Positions 18,855 through 26,891 of a DNA stretch of 34,906 bases are shown piece after piece (within the stretch, counting starts at the first letter, position 1; the number at the start of each line of letters is the position of its first letter). The position numbers were made by a program, and so were the translations under genes. The stretch is from JAGTVG01 sp964389805. Its GTDB lineage: Bacteria > Bacteroidota > Bacteroidia > Cytophagales > Cyclobacteriaceae. The stretch covers positions 1-34,906 of the forward strand of contig CAYMFU010000093.1 of the NCBI GenBank assembly GCA_964389805.1. The letters are read 5' to 3'. The notes under the pieces are model-generated. The model was not told the origin of the DNA. It saw only the letters and a program-made list of their open reading frames with translations, and made no database searches.

Positions 18855-19151
18855 ATGTCACCCTTACTCAGGGTTCAGATCGATGATCACCTTGAAAAAT
18901 TGAAGGCCGGAAACTGGAAATATTATGACGGTAAGATCAGGCGTGTTTTCATGATTACCGAATTATATTATGGAAGCGTAAAGATCGTTATCGATAAAAA
19001 CATCATGAATGATTTTACGCTTGCAGTAAGAAATACAGGATTTGAGATCAATAAGGAACTGGAATTGGGTACTGCGATTGAGTATTCATTTAAGCACAAA
19101 GATGTTCCTTTTGCGATGAAACTTGAAATGATCAAAGGATTTACCAGTTAA
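18855..19151 (+). CDS. Small soluble protein of unknown function
   Basis: 98 residues, no signal or TM helix. Alternating hydrophobic and charged residues (RRVFMITELYYGSVKIVIDKNIM, then FEINKELELGTAIEYSFKHKD) suggest a small alpha/beta domain. No family recognised. It is convergent with the sulfur operon (75-base gap to 19227) and 100 bases after the surface operon, so it is probably an independent gene. Confidence 0.6.
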   Translation: MSPLLRVQIDDHLEKLKAGNWKYYDGKIRRVFMITELYYGSVKIVIDKNIMNDFTLAVRNTGFEINKELELGTAIEYSFKHKDVPFAMKLEMIKGFTS

Positions 19152-19226
19152 ATTGAAGTAGATTCTGAATCTTTAGAAAACTTAGCGAATACAGCTAAAT
19201 TTAGTATTTCTCAATTGATATCTGGT

Positions 19227-19901
19227 TTAAAGGTGTAATCCACATTCGGTTTTGATGGTAGTTGTCCAACGCCCTTTCCTTTTCTTTCCCCTTTTTGTAC
19301 AATGTGTACAACCTACCGACTCATAACCCATAAGTTTAAGAGGATGTGCCGGTAAATTGAACTTTTTAATATATTCCCTGACCTCTGATTCAGATACATC
19401 AAGGATAGGATAAAATTTTACAATTCCATTCCGTTGTTCAAATATATCAAGCTTTTCCCGGTGGTTACTTTGCCATCGCATCAATCCGGAGATCCACAGA
19501 TTATAATTTGCTTTAACTTTTTCAAATGGCTCAACTTTATTAATACTGCAACATTGATCCGGGTTGGTTTTCCATAGCTTGGAATTTCCGGATAATTCAT
19601 TCCAGTCTTCATCTGGAAGGATATCTTCTACATCCAGTTTAAAAAGGTCAATCAACTCTTTTTTGTAATTCAGGGTTTCCCTGAAATGATAAGTGGTATT
19701 AATAAAATGAATCTTTTGCCTAATATTCTGATTATAGAACAAATGCAATTGGAATACGGCCGATGTTCCAAAAGATGAAGTCAATAATATTTTATCGAAA
19801 TCATTATATACTTCCTTGATCCGCTCATAAGGACTCAGGGCTTTATACTTTTTGTTTAAACAATCAATATTGACTGTAGATCCAGTTGAGTTGTGTCTCA
19901 T
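19227..19901 (-). CDS. cysH: Phosphoadenylyl/adenylyl-sulfate reductase (CysH-type, [4Fe-4S])
   Basis: 224 residues from ATG 19901, which lies one base after the stop of the preceding gene; the frame runs up to 19961 but those codons overlap that gene. The PP-loop is SSFGTSAVF (42-50). QCCSINKVEP (Cys 117-118) and GCTHC (Cys 198 and 201) supply the four iron-sulfur ligands found in APS reductases and some PAPS reductases, and the C-terminal ECGLHL carries catalytic Cys 220. The usual RKVxP after the Cys pair reads INKVEP. The enzyme reduces activated sulfate to sulfite using thioredoxin, feeding the sulfite reductase encoded in the same operon. Iron-sulfur ligands favour APS as substrate, though PAPS is possible. 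Confidence 0.92.
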   Translation of the reverse strand: MRHNSTGSTVNIDCLNKKYKALSPYERIKEVYNDFDKILLTSSFGTSAVFQLHLFYNQNIRQKIHFINTTYHFRETLNYKKELIDLFKLDVEDILPDEDWNELSGNSKLWKTNPDQCCSINKVEPFEKVKANYNLWISGLMRWQSNHREKLDIFEQRNGIVKFYPILDVSESEVREYIKKFNLPAHPLKLMGYESVGCTHCTKRGKKRKGRWTTTIKTECGLHL

Positions 19902-19902
19902 G

Positions 19903-20514
19903 TCAGTTTTTGTGATAGTGTTTATCATATTTATTGGCCAATAATGATTGAGTATATTCATTTAAGATTCTGACTTTATCATTGAAATCAGTTTTCAGAT
20001 GATCTCTGATTTCGTTCAGGCTTATAATCAGCTGATTTATATCATCAGGGATGGTATCATCAAAGTATTCCCTCATTCTTTTGGCTATAGTTGGAGATTT
20101 TCCGTTTGTTGATATGCCAATTTTTAAATGACCTTTTTGAACAATAGAGCCTAGATAAAAGTCACATAGATCTGGTGTGTCGGCTACATTAACTAATATA
20201 TTAAGATCCTTTGTCACCTTTACGATCGACTCGTGCAACTTGTAATCGTTTGTAGCCAGAAAAACGAGATCAGCTTTAATAAGATCTTTTGCCTGGAATT
20301 TTCTCTGTACCAATCTGACATTCCAATGACTTACAGTTAGTTTACCTACTTCATCAGAGATGGTATCGGCTATTACGGTAACATGGGTTTCAGGATCATT
20401 GCTTAATATGGAACGAAGTTTTTCGGCACCAACCTTTCCTGCGCCGATCAATAAAACTTTCAATTTATCGAGTTTAATAAAAACGGGATATAATTTGTTC
20501 TGTGTCATTTTCAT
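19903..20514 (-). CDS. Precorrin-2 dehydrogenase / sirohydrochlorin ferrochelatase (siroheme synthase N-domain)
   Basis: 203 residues from ATG 20514 (a second ATG follows at 20508; the longer frame to 20541 would need TTG). NAD-binding motif VLLIGAGKVGAEKL is near residue 20, with VFLATND and LVNVADTPDLCDFYLGSIVQKG further on, then KIGISTNGKSPTIAKRMREYFD, all diagnostic of the Met8/CysG N-terminal family. It oxidises precorrin-2 and inserts iron to make siroheme, the prosthetic group of the sulfite reductase in this operon. The start overlaps the SUMT gene by 41 bases. The methyltransferase half found in CysG is supplied by the separate upstream gene. Confidence 0.92.
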   Translation of the reverse strand: MKMTQNKLYPVFIKLDKLKVLLIGAGKVGAEKLRSILSNDPETHVTVIADTISDEVGKLTVSHWNVRLVQRKFQAKDLIKADLVFLATNDYKLHESIVKVTKDLNILVNVADTPDLCDFYLGSIVQKGHLKIGISTNGKSPTIAKRMREYFDDTIPDDINQLIISLNEIRDHLKTDFNDKVRILNEYTQSLLANKYDKHYHKN

Positions 20515-21328
20515 AGTGTTTAGTGTTTGAGAATTCTCCAATTATTTTTTGTTCTTTAGAATTTAAATTTCCTGTAATTATCCGGTTCAATTCCACCAGG
20601 GGAAGTGCTTTCTGAAGGACTTTGCCTATCAGGATCACAGCTGGTGAGCTTAGACCGGAAGCATTCTTTTTTTGCTCAATATTATTTATTGTTCCGGATA
20701 CGATCTTTTCATTATTCATACTGCCATTTTGTATCAACATTACAGGCATATCCCCTTGACCGTTATTTTTGTAGATTCTGGTAATTTGTGGGATCTTTCG
20801 CATTCCCATCAGGATTACAACTGTAGCATTTGATCTACTAGCAAGCTTCAAATCCGCAGAAAGTTGCCTTTCAGAAGTTGTCCCGGTGATAACCCAGAAA
20901 CCTTCACTTTGTCCCCTCAAGGTTAATGGGATGCCGATTAAAGCTGATAATCCTGTAGAGGAAGAAATTCCAGGTACTACCTCTGCAGGAATAGCGTTTT
21001 TTACTGCATGAGCAAGCTCTTCAAATCCTCTTCCAAGGATGAAAGGATCACCTCCCTTCAAGCGTACAACATGCCCATATTCCAGTGCAAGCTTAATGAT
21101 CATCGCATTTATCTCATCCTGTGTTTTTACATGATTTCCTTCCCGTTTGCCAACGAATACTTTTTTTGCATTGGCTGGAGTATAACGTAAAAGAGAGGTA
21201 TTTACCAAAGCATCATATAAAACTACGTCGGCTTCGGCAAGTTTCTTTAATCCCTTTACAGTGATCAGATCAGGATCACCCGGGCCGGCTCCTATTAAGG
21301 TAAGCTTAGGCTGATTTAGATATCTCAT
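20474..21328 (-). CDS. cobA: Uroporphyrinogen-III C-methyltransferase (SUMT)
   Basis: 284 residues. Signature 1 is LTLIGAGPGDPDLITVKGL (9-27), followed by ADVVLYDALVN, then VVRLKGGDPFILGRGFEE (about 88-105), VVPGISSSTGLSALIGIPLT, and a late SSPAVILIGKVLQ. It uses two SAM molecules to make precorrin-2 from uroporphyrinogen III, the first step toward siroheme. About 40 residues follow the core, running to SNTKHYENDTEQIISRFY; this tail overlaps the next gene. Its start lies 23 bases inside the end of the sulfite reductase gene, suggesting translational coupling. Confidence 0.94.
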   Translation of the reverse strand: MRYLNQPKLTLIGAGPGDPDLITVKGLKKLAEADVVLYDALVNTSLLRYTPANAKKVFVGKREGNHVKTQDEINAMIIKLALEYGHVVRLKGGDPFILGRGFEELAHAVKNAIPAEVVPGISSSTGLSALIGIPLTLRGQSEGFWVITGTTSERQLSADLKLASRSNATVVILMGMRKIPQITRIYKNNGQGDMPVMLIQNGSMNNEKIVSGTINNIEQKKNASGLSSPAVILIGKVLQKALPLVELNRIITGNLNSKEQKIIGEFSNTKHYENDTEQIISRFY

Positions 21329-23441
21329 TATCCATTGATTTTTGTTGATAGGAGTTTTGTTCCCTTGTTTTTCTCAAGAATTTCAGAAAGGTAAACGCCA
21401 TAGTAAAATATTGTTTTGCAAATACCAGATTCGGTTCCGATCTGTTTATAAGTAGTATGGTGTCCTTGAATGAATTAACTAGCCCAAATGATTTATAATC
21501 AGTAAAATGTGTATCGAACCGGTCAATGATATGCATATGGGTATTGCAGGTTACATCCTTTGTCAGTAGCATACCTTTGGCGGACTGAATAAAAGCACTA
21601 TAGGTATGATAGATGCTGTCTGAGAATTTATCCTGCTGATAACTTTCCATTGATAATTGGATCTTTTCCTCTGCCTCCAGAAACAAAGTGCTCACCAGGT
21701 CTATAATCACACCGGCACACTCTCCTACAGCAGTTTCCACCTTAAAATTCTTATCCTGCTCCCAATCAATGAAATCTTCCCGTGATATTGTATTCAGTTC
21801 AGTGAGAGGTTTCAATAACTGATAGAAGTACATTTTTCCCTGCCTGTTGTAATATTTCGTGTATTGCTCATTTTGAAGTTTGCGCCTGGTATAATCATTT
21901 AGAAGTATTCTAAGTGCGTCTATACCTCTTTTACTAGGTATTTTTATAACCTTATCGGCTATCTGACCGTCTCCGTTTGATTGTATTGATCCTCCAATCA
22001 AAACCTGTAAGGCAGGTAATACCAAGCCACCTGATTTTAATGAACTTCCATGAAATCCGATACTTGCAATTCCGTGCTGTCCACAACTGTTCGGGCATCC
22101 GCTTATTTTTATTTTAACATCCTGATTATGGATGAATTCCGGGAATTCCTTAACTATCACATTTTCCAAAGCCCTTGCAATTCCTGTACTGTTGGAAATA
22201 CCCAGGTTACATGTATCAGTACCAGGACAAGCAGTTATATCTGCGGTGGAATCAAAACCTGGATCGGCAAGACCAAGCCTATCCAGATCCTCATATAAAT
22301 GAGGTAATGCGTTTTCCTGTATAAATCTCAAAAAATAACCCTGATTTGCTGTAATTCTAATATCGTTTAAGGCATACTTAGGTATAAGTTTTGCCAGGGC
22401 CCTGGCAGTATCAGAACTCATATTCCCGAGTGGAAGCTTTATGAAAATCCCTTTGTATTTCTTTTGTTTCTGATCGAAAACATTGGTTTTATACCAATTC
22501 TTATATTGGCTGGATTTGGGTAATTTTACCGGCGTAAATTCTTTCGCCTTAAGATCCAATACGATATCCGGTTTATCTGCGATCTCATATGTTTTATGTT
22601 GAAGTGCCTTTTGTTCTTTTTTAACAAGTTTATGTAATTCATCCAGGCCAATATCCGAGAGCAGAAACTTCAGCCTTGCCTTCTGTCTTCTGGCCCGTTC
22701 CCCATAGCGGTCAAATATTCGTAAAATAGATTCTGTATAGGGTATGATTTTATTAGTTTCCAGAAATTCGTATGCAACTTCGGCAAGTCTGGGTTGCGCC
22801 CCCAGCCCGCCACCTATCATTACTTTAAAGCCTTTTATTCTTATCCCATCGACCGTTTTAATTTTAGGGATAAAACCCATGTCATGAATAAAGCTCATCG
22901 CAGAATCTCGTTCACTTGATGAAAAGGATATTTTAAATTTCCTTCCCATTTCCTGACATACAGGATTTCTGAGAAAATATTCAAACATAGCATGAGCATA
23001 AGGGGATACATCAAATGGTTCCTCCGGATCTATTCCGGCAAGTGGTGAAGCAGTAATGTTTCTTACGGTATTCCCGCATGCCTCCCGTAATGTTATATTT
23101 TCGGCTTCCAGTTTTGCCCATAATTCAGGTGTCCTGTCAAGGCTGACATAATGGATTTGAATATCCTGCCGGGTGGTTGCATGCAAAGTGCTGCTAGCGT
23201 ATTCATCTGAGATATCCGCTATCCTGCTCAGTTGCTTGTAGGTCAGTCTGCCGTAAGGTATTTTAATCCGGATCATCTGAACACCTGCTTGTCTCTGTCC
23301 ATAGATTCCGCGAGCTAACCTTAAACTCCGGAATTTTTCTTCATCTATCTGGTGGTTTTTATAGGCATATATTTTCTTTTCAAGATCGGTTATATCTTTT
23401 TCAACCACCGGACTTTCTAATTCTGTTCTAAAACTTTTCAT
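21306..23441 (-). CDS. Siroheme nitrite/sulfite reductase with C-terminal HEPN-like extension
   Basis: 711 residues from ATG 23441. The frame reaches a TTG at 23474, but that lies inside the terminator hairpin, so the ATG is preferred. Two ferredoxin-like half-domains and the siroheme/[4Fe-4S] ligands are clear: TACPGTDTC (Cys 405 and 411) and SGCPNSCGQHG (Cys 449 and 453). LHATTRQDIQIHYV (86-99) and ACGNTVRNITASP (121-133) are typical. It carries out the six-electron reduction of sulfite to sulfide; nitrite is an alternative, but neighbours point to sulfite. Residues from about 575 form an extra helical segment (YHTYSAFIQSAKGMLL near 640) resembling a HEPN bundle, known as an addition in Bacteroidetes sulfite reductases. 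Expression is probably controlled by the leader described at 23458-23655. Confidence 0.92.
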   Translation of the reverse strand: MKSFRTELESPVVEKDITDLEKKIYAYKNHQIDEEKFRSLRLARGIYGQRQAGVQMIRIKIPYGRLTYKQLSRIADISDEYASSTLHATTRQDIQIHYVSLDRTPELWAKLEAENITLREACGNTVRNITASPLAGIDPEEPFDVSPYAHAMFEYFLRNPVCQEMGRKFKISFSSSERDSAMSFIHDMGFIPKIKTVDGIRIKGFKVMIGGGLGAQPRLAEVAYEFLETNKIIPYTESILRIFDRYGERARRQKARLKFLLSDIGLDELHKLVKKEQKALQHKTYEIADKPDIVLDLKAKEFTPVKLPKSSQYKNWYKTNVFDQKQKKYKGIFIKLPLGNMSSDTARALAKLIPKYALNDIRITANQGYFLRFIQENALPHLYEDLDRLGLADPGFDSTADITACPGTDTCNLGISNSTGIARALENVIVKEFPEFIHNQDVKIKISGCPNSCGQHGIASIGFHGSSLKSGGLVLPALQVLIGGSIQSNGDGQIADKVIKIPSKRGIDALRILLNDYTRRKLQNEQYTKYYNRQGKMYFYQLLKPLTELNTISREDFIDWEQDKNFKVETAVGECAGVIIDLVSTLFLEAEEKIQLSMESYQQDKFSDSIYHTYSAFIQSAKGMLLTKDVTCNTHMHIIDRFDTHFTDYKSFGLVNSFKDTILLINRSEPNLVFAKQYFTMAFTFLKFLRKTREQNSYQQKSMDNEISKSA

Positions 23442-23457
23442 GGAATTTATTTTAAAT

Positions 23458-23490
23458 AAAAAGGCCTTTCCCAATTGCTTGAGAAAGGCC
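23458..23490 (-). terminator. Intrinsic terminator inside the sulfur operon leader (attenuator)
   Basis: On the minus strand GGCCUUUCUC (23490-23481) pairs over ten positions, one G-U, with GGGAAAGGCC (23472-23463) around an 8-base loop, followed at once by UUUUU (23462-23458) and AU-rich sequence. It lies after the stop of the Cys-rich leader frame and 17 bases before the sulfite reductase ATG, so if it forms, the operon is not transcribed. Confidence 0.85.
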
Positions 23491-23514
23491 CACTATATTT
23501 CTTTTCTGTATAAT

Positions 23515-23655
23515 TTACATTTCAGGAAGATGATTAATTTCCCGGACAAAATAAAGTGATCCTTTCCCGTCCGGGCGACAACACCAATACCAGCAAGCGC
23601 ATCTCTTTGAAGAAGCGTCTTTCATATTGATCCTTAGGCTGATTTTAGCTGTCAT
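23515..23655 (-). CDS. Cysteine-rich leader peptide (46 aa) of the sulfur operon
   Basis: ATG 23655 to TAA 23515, 46 codons; an in-frame second ATG at 23625 would give 36. The central stretch KRCACWYWCCRPDGKG has Cys codons UGC, UGC, UGU, UGU at peptide positions 19, 21, 25 and 26, that is four in eight codons, plus two Trp. Cys is otherwise rare in these proteins. The frame ends 25 bases before the terminator stem. Product identity is by architecture: this is the layout of biosynthetic leader peptides such as TrpL or HisL, with the coded residue matching the pathway's product. It could be a functional small protein, but that does not explain the terminator. It lies between the probable promoter at 23674-23705 and the sulfite reductase. 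Confidence 0.7.
   Translation of the reverse strand: MTAKISLRINMKDASSKRCACWYWCCRPDGKGSLYFVREINHLPEM
23541..23575 (-). promoter_or_regulatory. Leader hairpin and antiterminator segment following the Cys codons
   Basis: CCCGGAC (23575-23569) pairs perfectly with GUCCGGG (23547-23541), starting three bases after the second UGU codon. Inside its loop GGGAAAGG (23568-23561) is complementary over eight positions (one G-U) to CCUUUCUC (23488-23481), the 5' arm of the terminator; a second GGGAAA at 23543-23538 can pair with the same arm. A ribosome paused at the Cys codons would cover the first arm and free these segments to form an antiterminator. Confidence 0.6.
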
Positions 23656-23673
23656 TTTAATGTTATCAATTCA

Positions 23674-23705
23674 CAATAGTAGATTATAGTTTTATTTAAT
23701 GCAAA
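23674..23705 (-). promoter_or_regulatory. Probable promoter of the sulfur operon leader
   Basis: Reading the minus strand, TTTG (23705-23702) is followed after 20 bases by TACTATTG (23681-23674), one mismatch from the Bacteroidetes -7 consensus TAnnTTTG. Transcription would begin near 23668, giving a leader frame 10-15 bases from the RNA 5' end. Spacing and box fit, but AT-rich sequence makes chance matches easy. Confidence 0.4.
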
Positions 23706-23941
23706 TTTTCAAATAAATAGTTTAAAAAAGTTAAGGAAGGCGACATTTTTCGTAATTTGTTATAAAATAGGTAATAATATGGAAGCACTATCGTGAGATT
23801 ATTTTTGAATTATTCATGTAAAATCTCCCTGATAAAGAATGGATTGATCCCACATGGACTCTGATAGTATAATATATAGAATCGTTTTTCAACTCTCTAT
23901 TTTAGCTTATAAAAATCTTAGAATAATTTTCTAAAAATTCA

Positions 23942-23949
23942 TAAATTTG
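23942..23949 (+). promoter_or_regulatory. Probable -7 box for the 5'-nucleotidase-like gene
   Basis: TAAATTTG is a perfect match to the Bacteroidetes -7 consensus TAnnTTTG, 41 bases before the ATG at 23991. No TTTG is seen at the expected -33 distance, so the call rests on the single box. Confidence 0.4.
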
Positions 23950-23990
23950 TTTAACCAGGCACGTAAAAAATAAACTTATACAAAAGCAGC

Positions 23991-25457
23991 ATGGGTAAAA
24001 GGCGATCAGTAATAACCAGATTCTTTATTATCAATTTCATAATTGGCTTTTTCCTATTAGCCTCCTGTGAGAAAGATCAGATCACTCAGCCTCCAATTGA
24101 AAAACAGTCTATTACTATATTTTATACGAATGATGAACATGGATGGATGGAGCCCTTCGATGACTTAGCCGGAGGTGCTTCAGGGATGTTGGGACGCTGG
24201 AAAGTGGAAGAAAATTATGATGACTCTGATGCTTTTTTGGTGCTTAGCGGTGGGGATATGTGGACCGGTCCTGCTTTATCTTCCTGGTTTAATGGGGAGT
24301 CAATGGTAGAAATAATGAATGCCATGGGCTATGACGCCGCTGCCCTGGGGAATCACGAATTTGATTTTTCGGCTAGTACGCTAAATGATAATACAGAAAA
24401 GATGAATTTTTCTATTTTATCGGCAAATATTGTCGAGAAGGGAAGTGGAAATATACCTTCTTTTGTCGAACCTTATAAGATGATCAGATCTGGGGAAGTA
24501 GACATTGGAATTATTGGCTTGTCCTCCCTAACCACACCTTATTCAGCATTTCCAAAGTATGTTGAAGATTTTGAATTTACCGCCTATGATGAAGCTATTG
24601 ATACGTACGCGCCAAAATTACAAGATCTGGGGGCTGAAATAATCTTAATCATAGGGCACATTTGCGAAAAGGAAATGATAGACCTGGTGCCCGTAGCCAA
24701 AAAATACAACATCTCTGTAATAGGAGGAGGACACTGCCATCAGATAGTTACCCGCCAAATAGACGGGATTGCACTGATGCAGGCCGCAGCTTATATGGCG
24801 GCTTATACCCGGGTTGAATTGGAGTATTTTCCTGACACAAAAGAAGTGAACATTGCAGGCAATGAATTTATTATCAATGAAAACGGCTTTTCAGATCAGT
24901 CTATTGAATCATTGATAAATGACTGGAGAGCAAGGTCGGATTCAGAATTAGCGGTGAAAATCGGTTTTTGTGCTGAAAAGATTGAAAAAGAGTCCCTCGA
25001 AATGGGTAATATGGTTGTGGATTCATGGTTTTTTAATTTTCCGGATGCGGATGTTTCTGTCACAAATTCAGGGGGTATTCGCCAGGACATTCAGGCCGGA
25101 GACATTTCTGTCGAAACAATAGTTGGATTATTGCCTTTTGAAAATACTATTTATGAATTGGATCTTACAGGGGCAGAGTTGTTGGATTGCTCCAGTAATT
25201 ATTTGATTGGCGGGATGACTACGCTCAATGGGAACTACCTGTCTGATGGAACTCCAATACATAACGACAGCATTTACCAGGTTTTAACTACCGATTATTT
25301 GTATTCTATATCTTCAAATCGAATGAGTGAGTATGATCCTGACCCTGAGTATACCTCAATCAATTATAGGCAGCCTCTTATCGATTGGCTTAAATCACTC
25401 AGCACCTTTTCTAATGACCCGCTGGAAAACCACATGGATTATAATGCCAGAAAATAA
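23991..25457 (+). CDS. 5'-nucleotidase / metallophosphoesterase lipoprotein (UshA-like)
   Basis: 488 residues. Lipobox LASC (Cys 26) marks a lipoprotein, so the enzyme is anchored in the envelope. The calcineurin-like metal site shows as FYTNDEHGWM (44-53), VLSGGDMW (84-91), GNHEFD (120-125), an IIGHICEKE segment and GGGHCHQ near residue 245. The 5'-nucleotidase C-terminal domain follows with VTNSGGIRQDIQAGDISVE and LLPFENTIYELDLTG. It should hydrolyse extracellular nucleotides or related phosphoesters, releasing phosphate and nucleosides. The first metal motif has DEH where UshA has DxHG, consistent with the family. Monocistronic by spacing; a good -7 box precedes it. Confidence 0.93.
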   Translation: MGKRRSVITRFFIINFIIGFFLLASCEKDQITQPPIEKQSITIFYTNDEHGWMEPFDDLAGGASGMLGRWKVEENYDDSDAFLVLSGGDMWTGPALSSWFNGESMVEIMNAMGYDAAALGNHEFDFSASTLNDNTEKMNFSILSANIVEKGSGNIPSFVEPYKMIRSGEVDIGIIGLSSLTTPYSAFPKYVEDFEFTAYDEAIDTYAPKLQDLGAEIILIIGHICEKEMIDLVPVAKKYNISVIGGGHCHQIVTRQIDGIALMQAAAYMAAYTRVELEYFPDTKEVNIAGNEFIINENGFSDQSIESLINDWRARSDSELAVKIGFCAEKIEKESLEMGNMVVDSWFFNFPDADVSVTNSGGIRQDIQAGDISVETIVGLLPFENTIYELDLTGAELLDCSSNYLIGGMTTLNGNYLSDGTPIHNDSIYQVLTTDYLYSISSNRMSEYDPDPEYTSINYRQPLIDWLKSLSTFSNDPLENHMDYNARK

Positions 25458-25606
25458 CAGCCTGGGCCCGCTACGCTTCTATAATCTCTGAAATTGTTTC
25501 TATTTAATTTTTGCCAATCTTTATTCTCAAAGAAATCTGAAAATAATTTCATTAATTGTATATTGGATCAAATTGTCAGTGTTTAGGTCTCAAGGAATTA
25601 AAAAGC

Positions 25607-26881
25607 ATGAAAAAAGGAGAGGTGTTGGCTTGCCGGGATAAAACAGAATCCTACTTAAAGCAAAGTTTATTGCCGTTCTGGCTCAAGAGGATGAAGGATG
25701 TAAAAAACGGAGGTTTCATAACCCACTTCGATGAGTTAGGCAAGGATACAGGTGAAGATACTAAGTCTCTAATTTCACAAACACGTTCCATATATACAAT
25801 GGCATCTGCCCACAGGGCAGGTTATGGAGAGGGTAAATGTGCTGATATGGCAAAGTATGGTGTAGAGTTTCTTATTGATAAAATGTGGGATGATCAATAT
25901 GGCGGATTTTACTGGATGGTGGATAGAGCCGGAAATGTAATTAAGAATGATAAGGTATTATATGGGCATAGTTTTGCAATATATTGCCTAAGCGAGTATG
26001 CAATTGCAATTAATGACCCAATTGGGCTGGAATATGCTGAAAGGACTTTTGACCTGATTCAAAAGCATTGCTATGAACCAAAATTTGGAGGATATCTCGA
26101 GATGCATGACCAGGCCTGGAACCTTGCAGGTCCGGGCAATGAAGGAGGAGACCGTAAAACACTGGATGTACATATGCATTTGATGGAAGCCTATACGGCC
26201 TTATATGAATGCAGTCAGAAAGAGATACATAGACGGAAATTACTTAACGTAATTGAACTATTATTAAATAAGATCCTGCACCCTGAATACAAAACCGGAA
26301 TTCCTCAATTCACTATAGACTGGAAGCAAGCCCCTCAAATAAAATTTGATATTATCTGGGGGTGGGATAGGTATTCAGATGGTGAACAGAAGGCTAATCC
26401 ATCAGATAATACCTGTTATGGACATAATGCAGAATTTGCCTGGCTTCTGATTCATGCACTGCAAATATTGAAAATTGATATTTACGACTACAGTGATTTG
26501 CTGATCAGAATATTTGTCCACACAGTTGAAAATGGAATAGACCTGGAATATGGGGGCGTGTTTGTTGAAGGGCCTCATAAGGGAGGTGTTTATGACCATG
26601 AAAAGGAATTCTGGCAGCAAGCGGAAGTTTTGATAGGAATGCTTGACGCATGTATCTTAACCAGAGATCCCAAATATTGGGTAGCATATAAAAACGTATT
26701 TGATTTCGTATTTGACAAAGGAATAAATCATAAGGCAGGAGAGTGGTGGCCTTTGCTTTCCAGAGAAGGGGAGCCAATATGGCGGTATATGGGGCATGAT
26801 TGGAAGACAAATTACCATACAGTACGCTCTATGATTCAAAGTGTACTAAGACTAAATAGTATAATTGATCGAATGAAATAA
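25607..26881 (+). CDS. AGE-family sugar 2-epimerase (cellobiose/N-acylglucosamine 2-epimerase type)
   Basis: 424 residues from ATG 25607; the open frame to TTG 25556 adds 17 poorly coded residues. The (alpha/alpha)6-barrel markers of the AGE family are present: GHSFAIYCLSEYA, DVHMHLMEAYTALYE, YGHNAEFAWLL (271-281), EFWQQAEVL (334-342) and GHDWKTNYHTVR (396-407) with the conserved histidines. Such enzymes epimerise C2 of glucose, mannose or N-acetylglucosamine units, free or at the reducing end of disaccharides. It heads an operon with a sugar kinase-phosphatase fusion (10 bases downstream), a symporter and a ROK protein, so it probably converts an imported sugar. Length and motifs fit cellobiose/mannobiose 2-epimerases and N-acylglucosamine 2-epimerases about equally. 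Confidence 0.9.
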   Translation: MKKGEVLACRDKTESYLKQSLLPFWLKRMKDVKNGGFITHFDELGKDTGEDTKSLISQTRSIYTMASAHRAGYGEGKCADMAKYGVEFLIDKMWDDQYGGFYWMVDRAGNVIKNDKVLYGHSFAIYCLSEYAIAINDPIGLEYAERTFDLIQKHCYEPKFGGYLEMHDQAWNLAGPGNEGGDRKTLDVHMHLMEAYTALYECSQKEIHRRKLLNVIELLLNKILHPEYKTGIPQFTIDWKQAPQIKFDIIWGWDRYSDGEQKANPSDNTCYGHNAEFAWLLIHALQILKIDIYDYSDLLIRIFVHTVENGIDLEYGGVFVEGPHKGGVYDHEKEFWQQAEVLIGMLDACILTRDPKYWVAYKNVFDFVFDKGINHKAGEWWPLLSREGEPIWRYMGHDWKTNYHTVRSMIQSVLRLNSIIDRMK

Positions 26882-26891
26882 CCAATCAGTA

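Larger units (their letters stand above)
23656..23990. other. Divergent intergenic region between sulfur operon and 5'-nucleotidase gene
   Basis: 335 bases of AT-rich sequence with no frame of note. It contains the probable promoter of the sulfur leader near its left end and the -7 box of the nucleotidase gene near its right end. No riboswitch-like conserved core or operator-like palindrome was recognised between them. Confidence 0.5.

Noticed and set aside
23515..23655. Cys-rich peptide as a ribosomally made natural product precursor
   Set aside because: No modification or export genes nearby, and the terminator and pairing segments just downstream are better explained by a leader role.
23441..23655. 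SAM or other riboswitch before the sulfur operon
   Set aside because: No recognisable SAM-I/II or similar core; the region is occupied by a reading frame and an attenuator-type structure.
23854..23866. TGGACTCTGATA shared between this place and about 31676
   Set aside because: A 12-base match is expected by chance many times in a 35-kb window.
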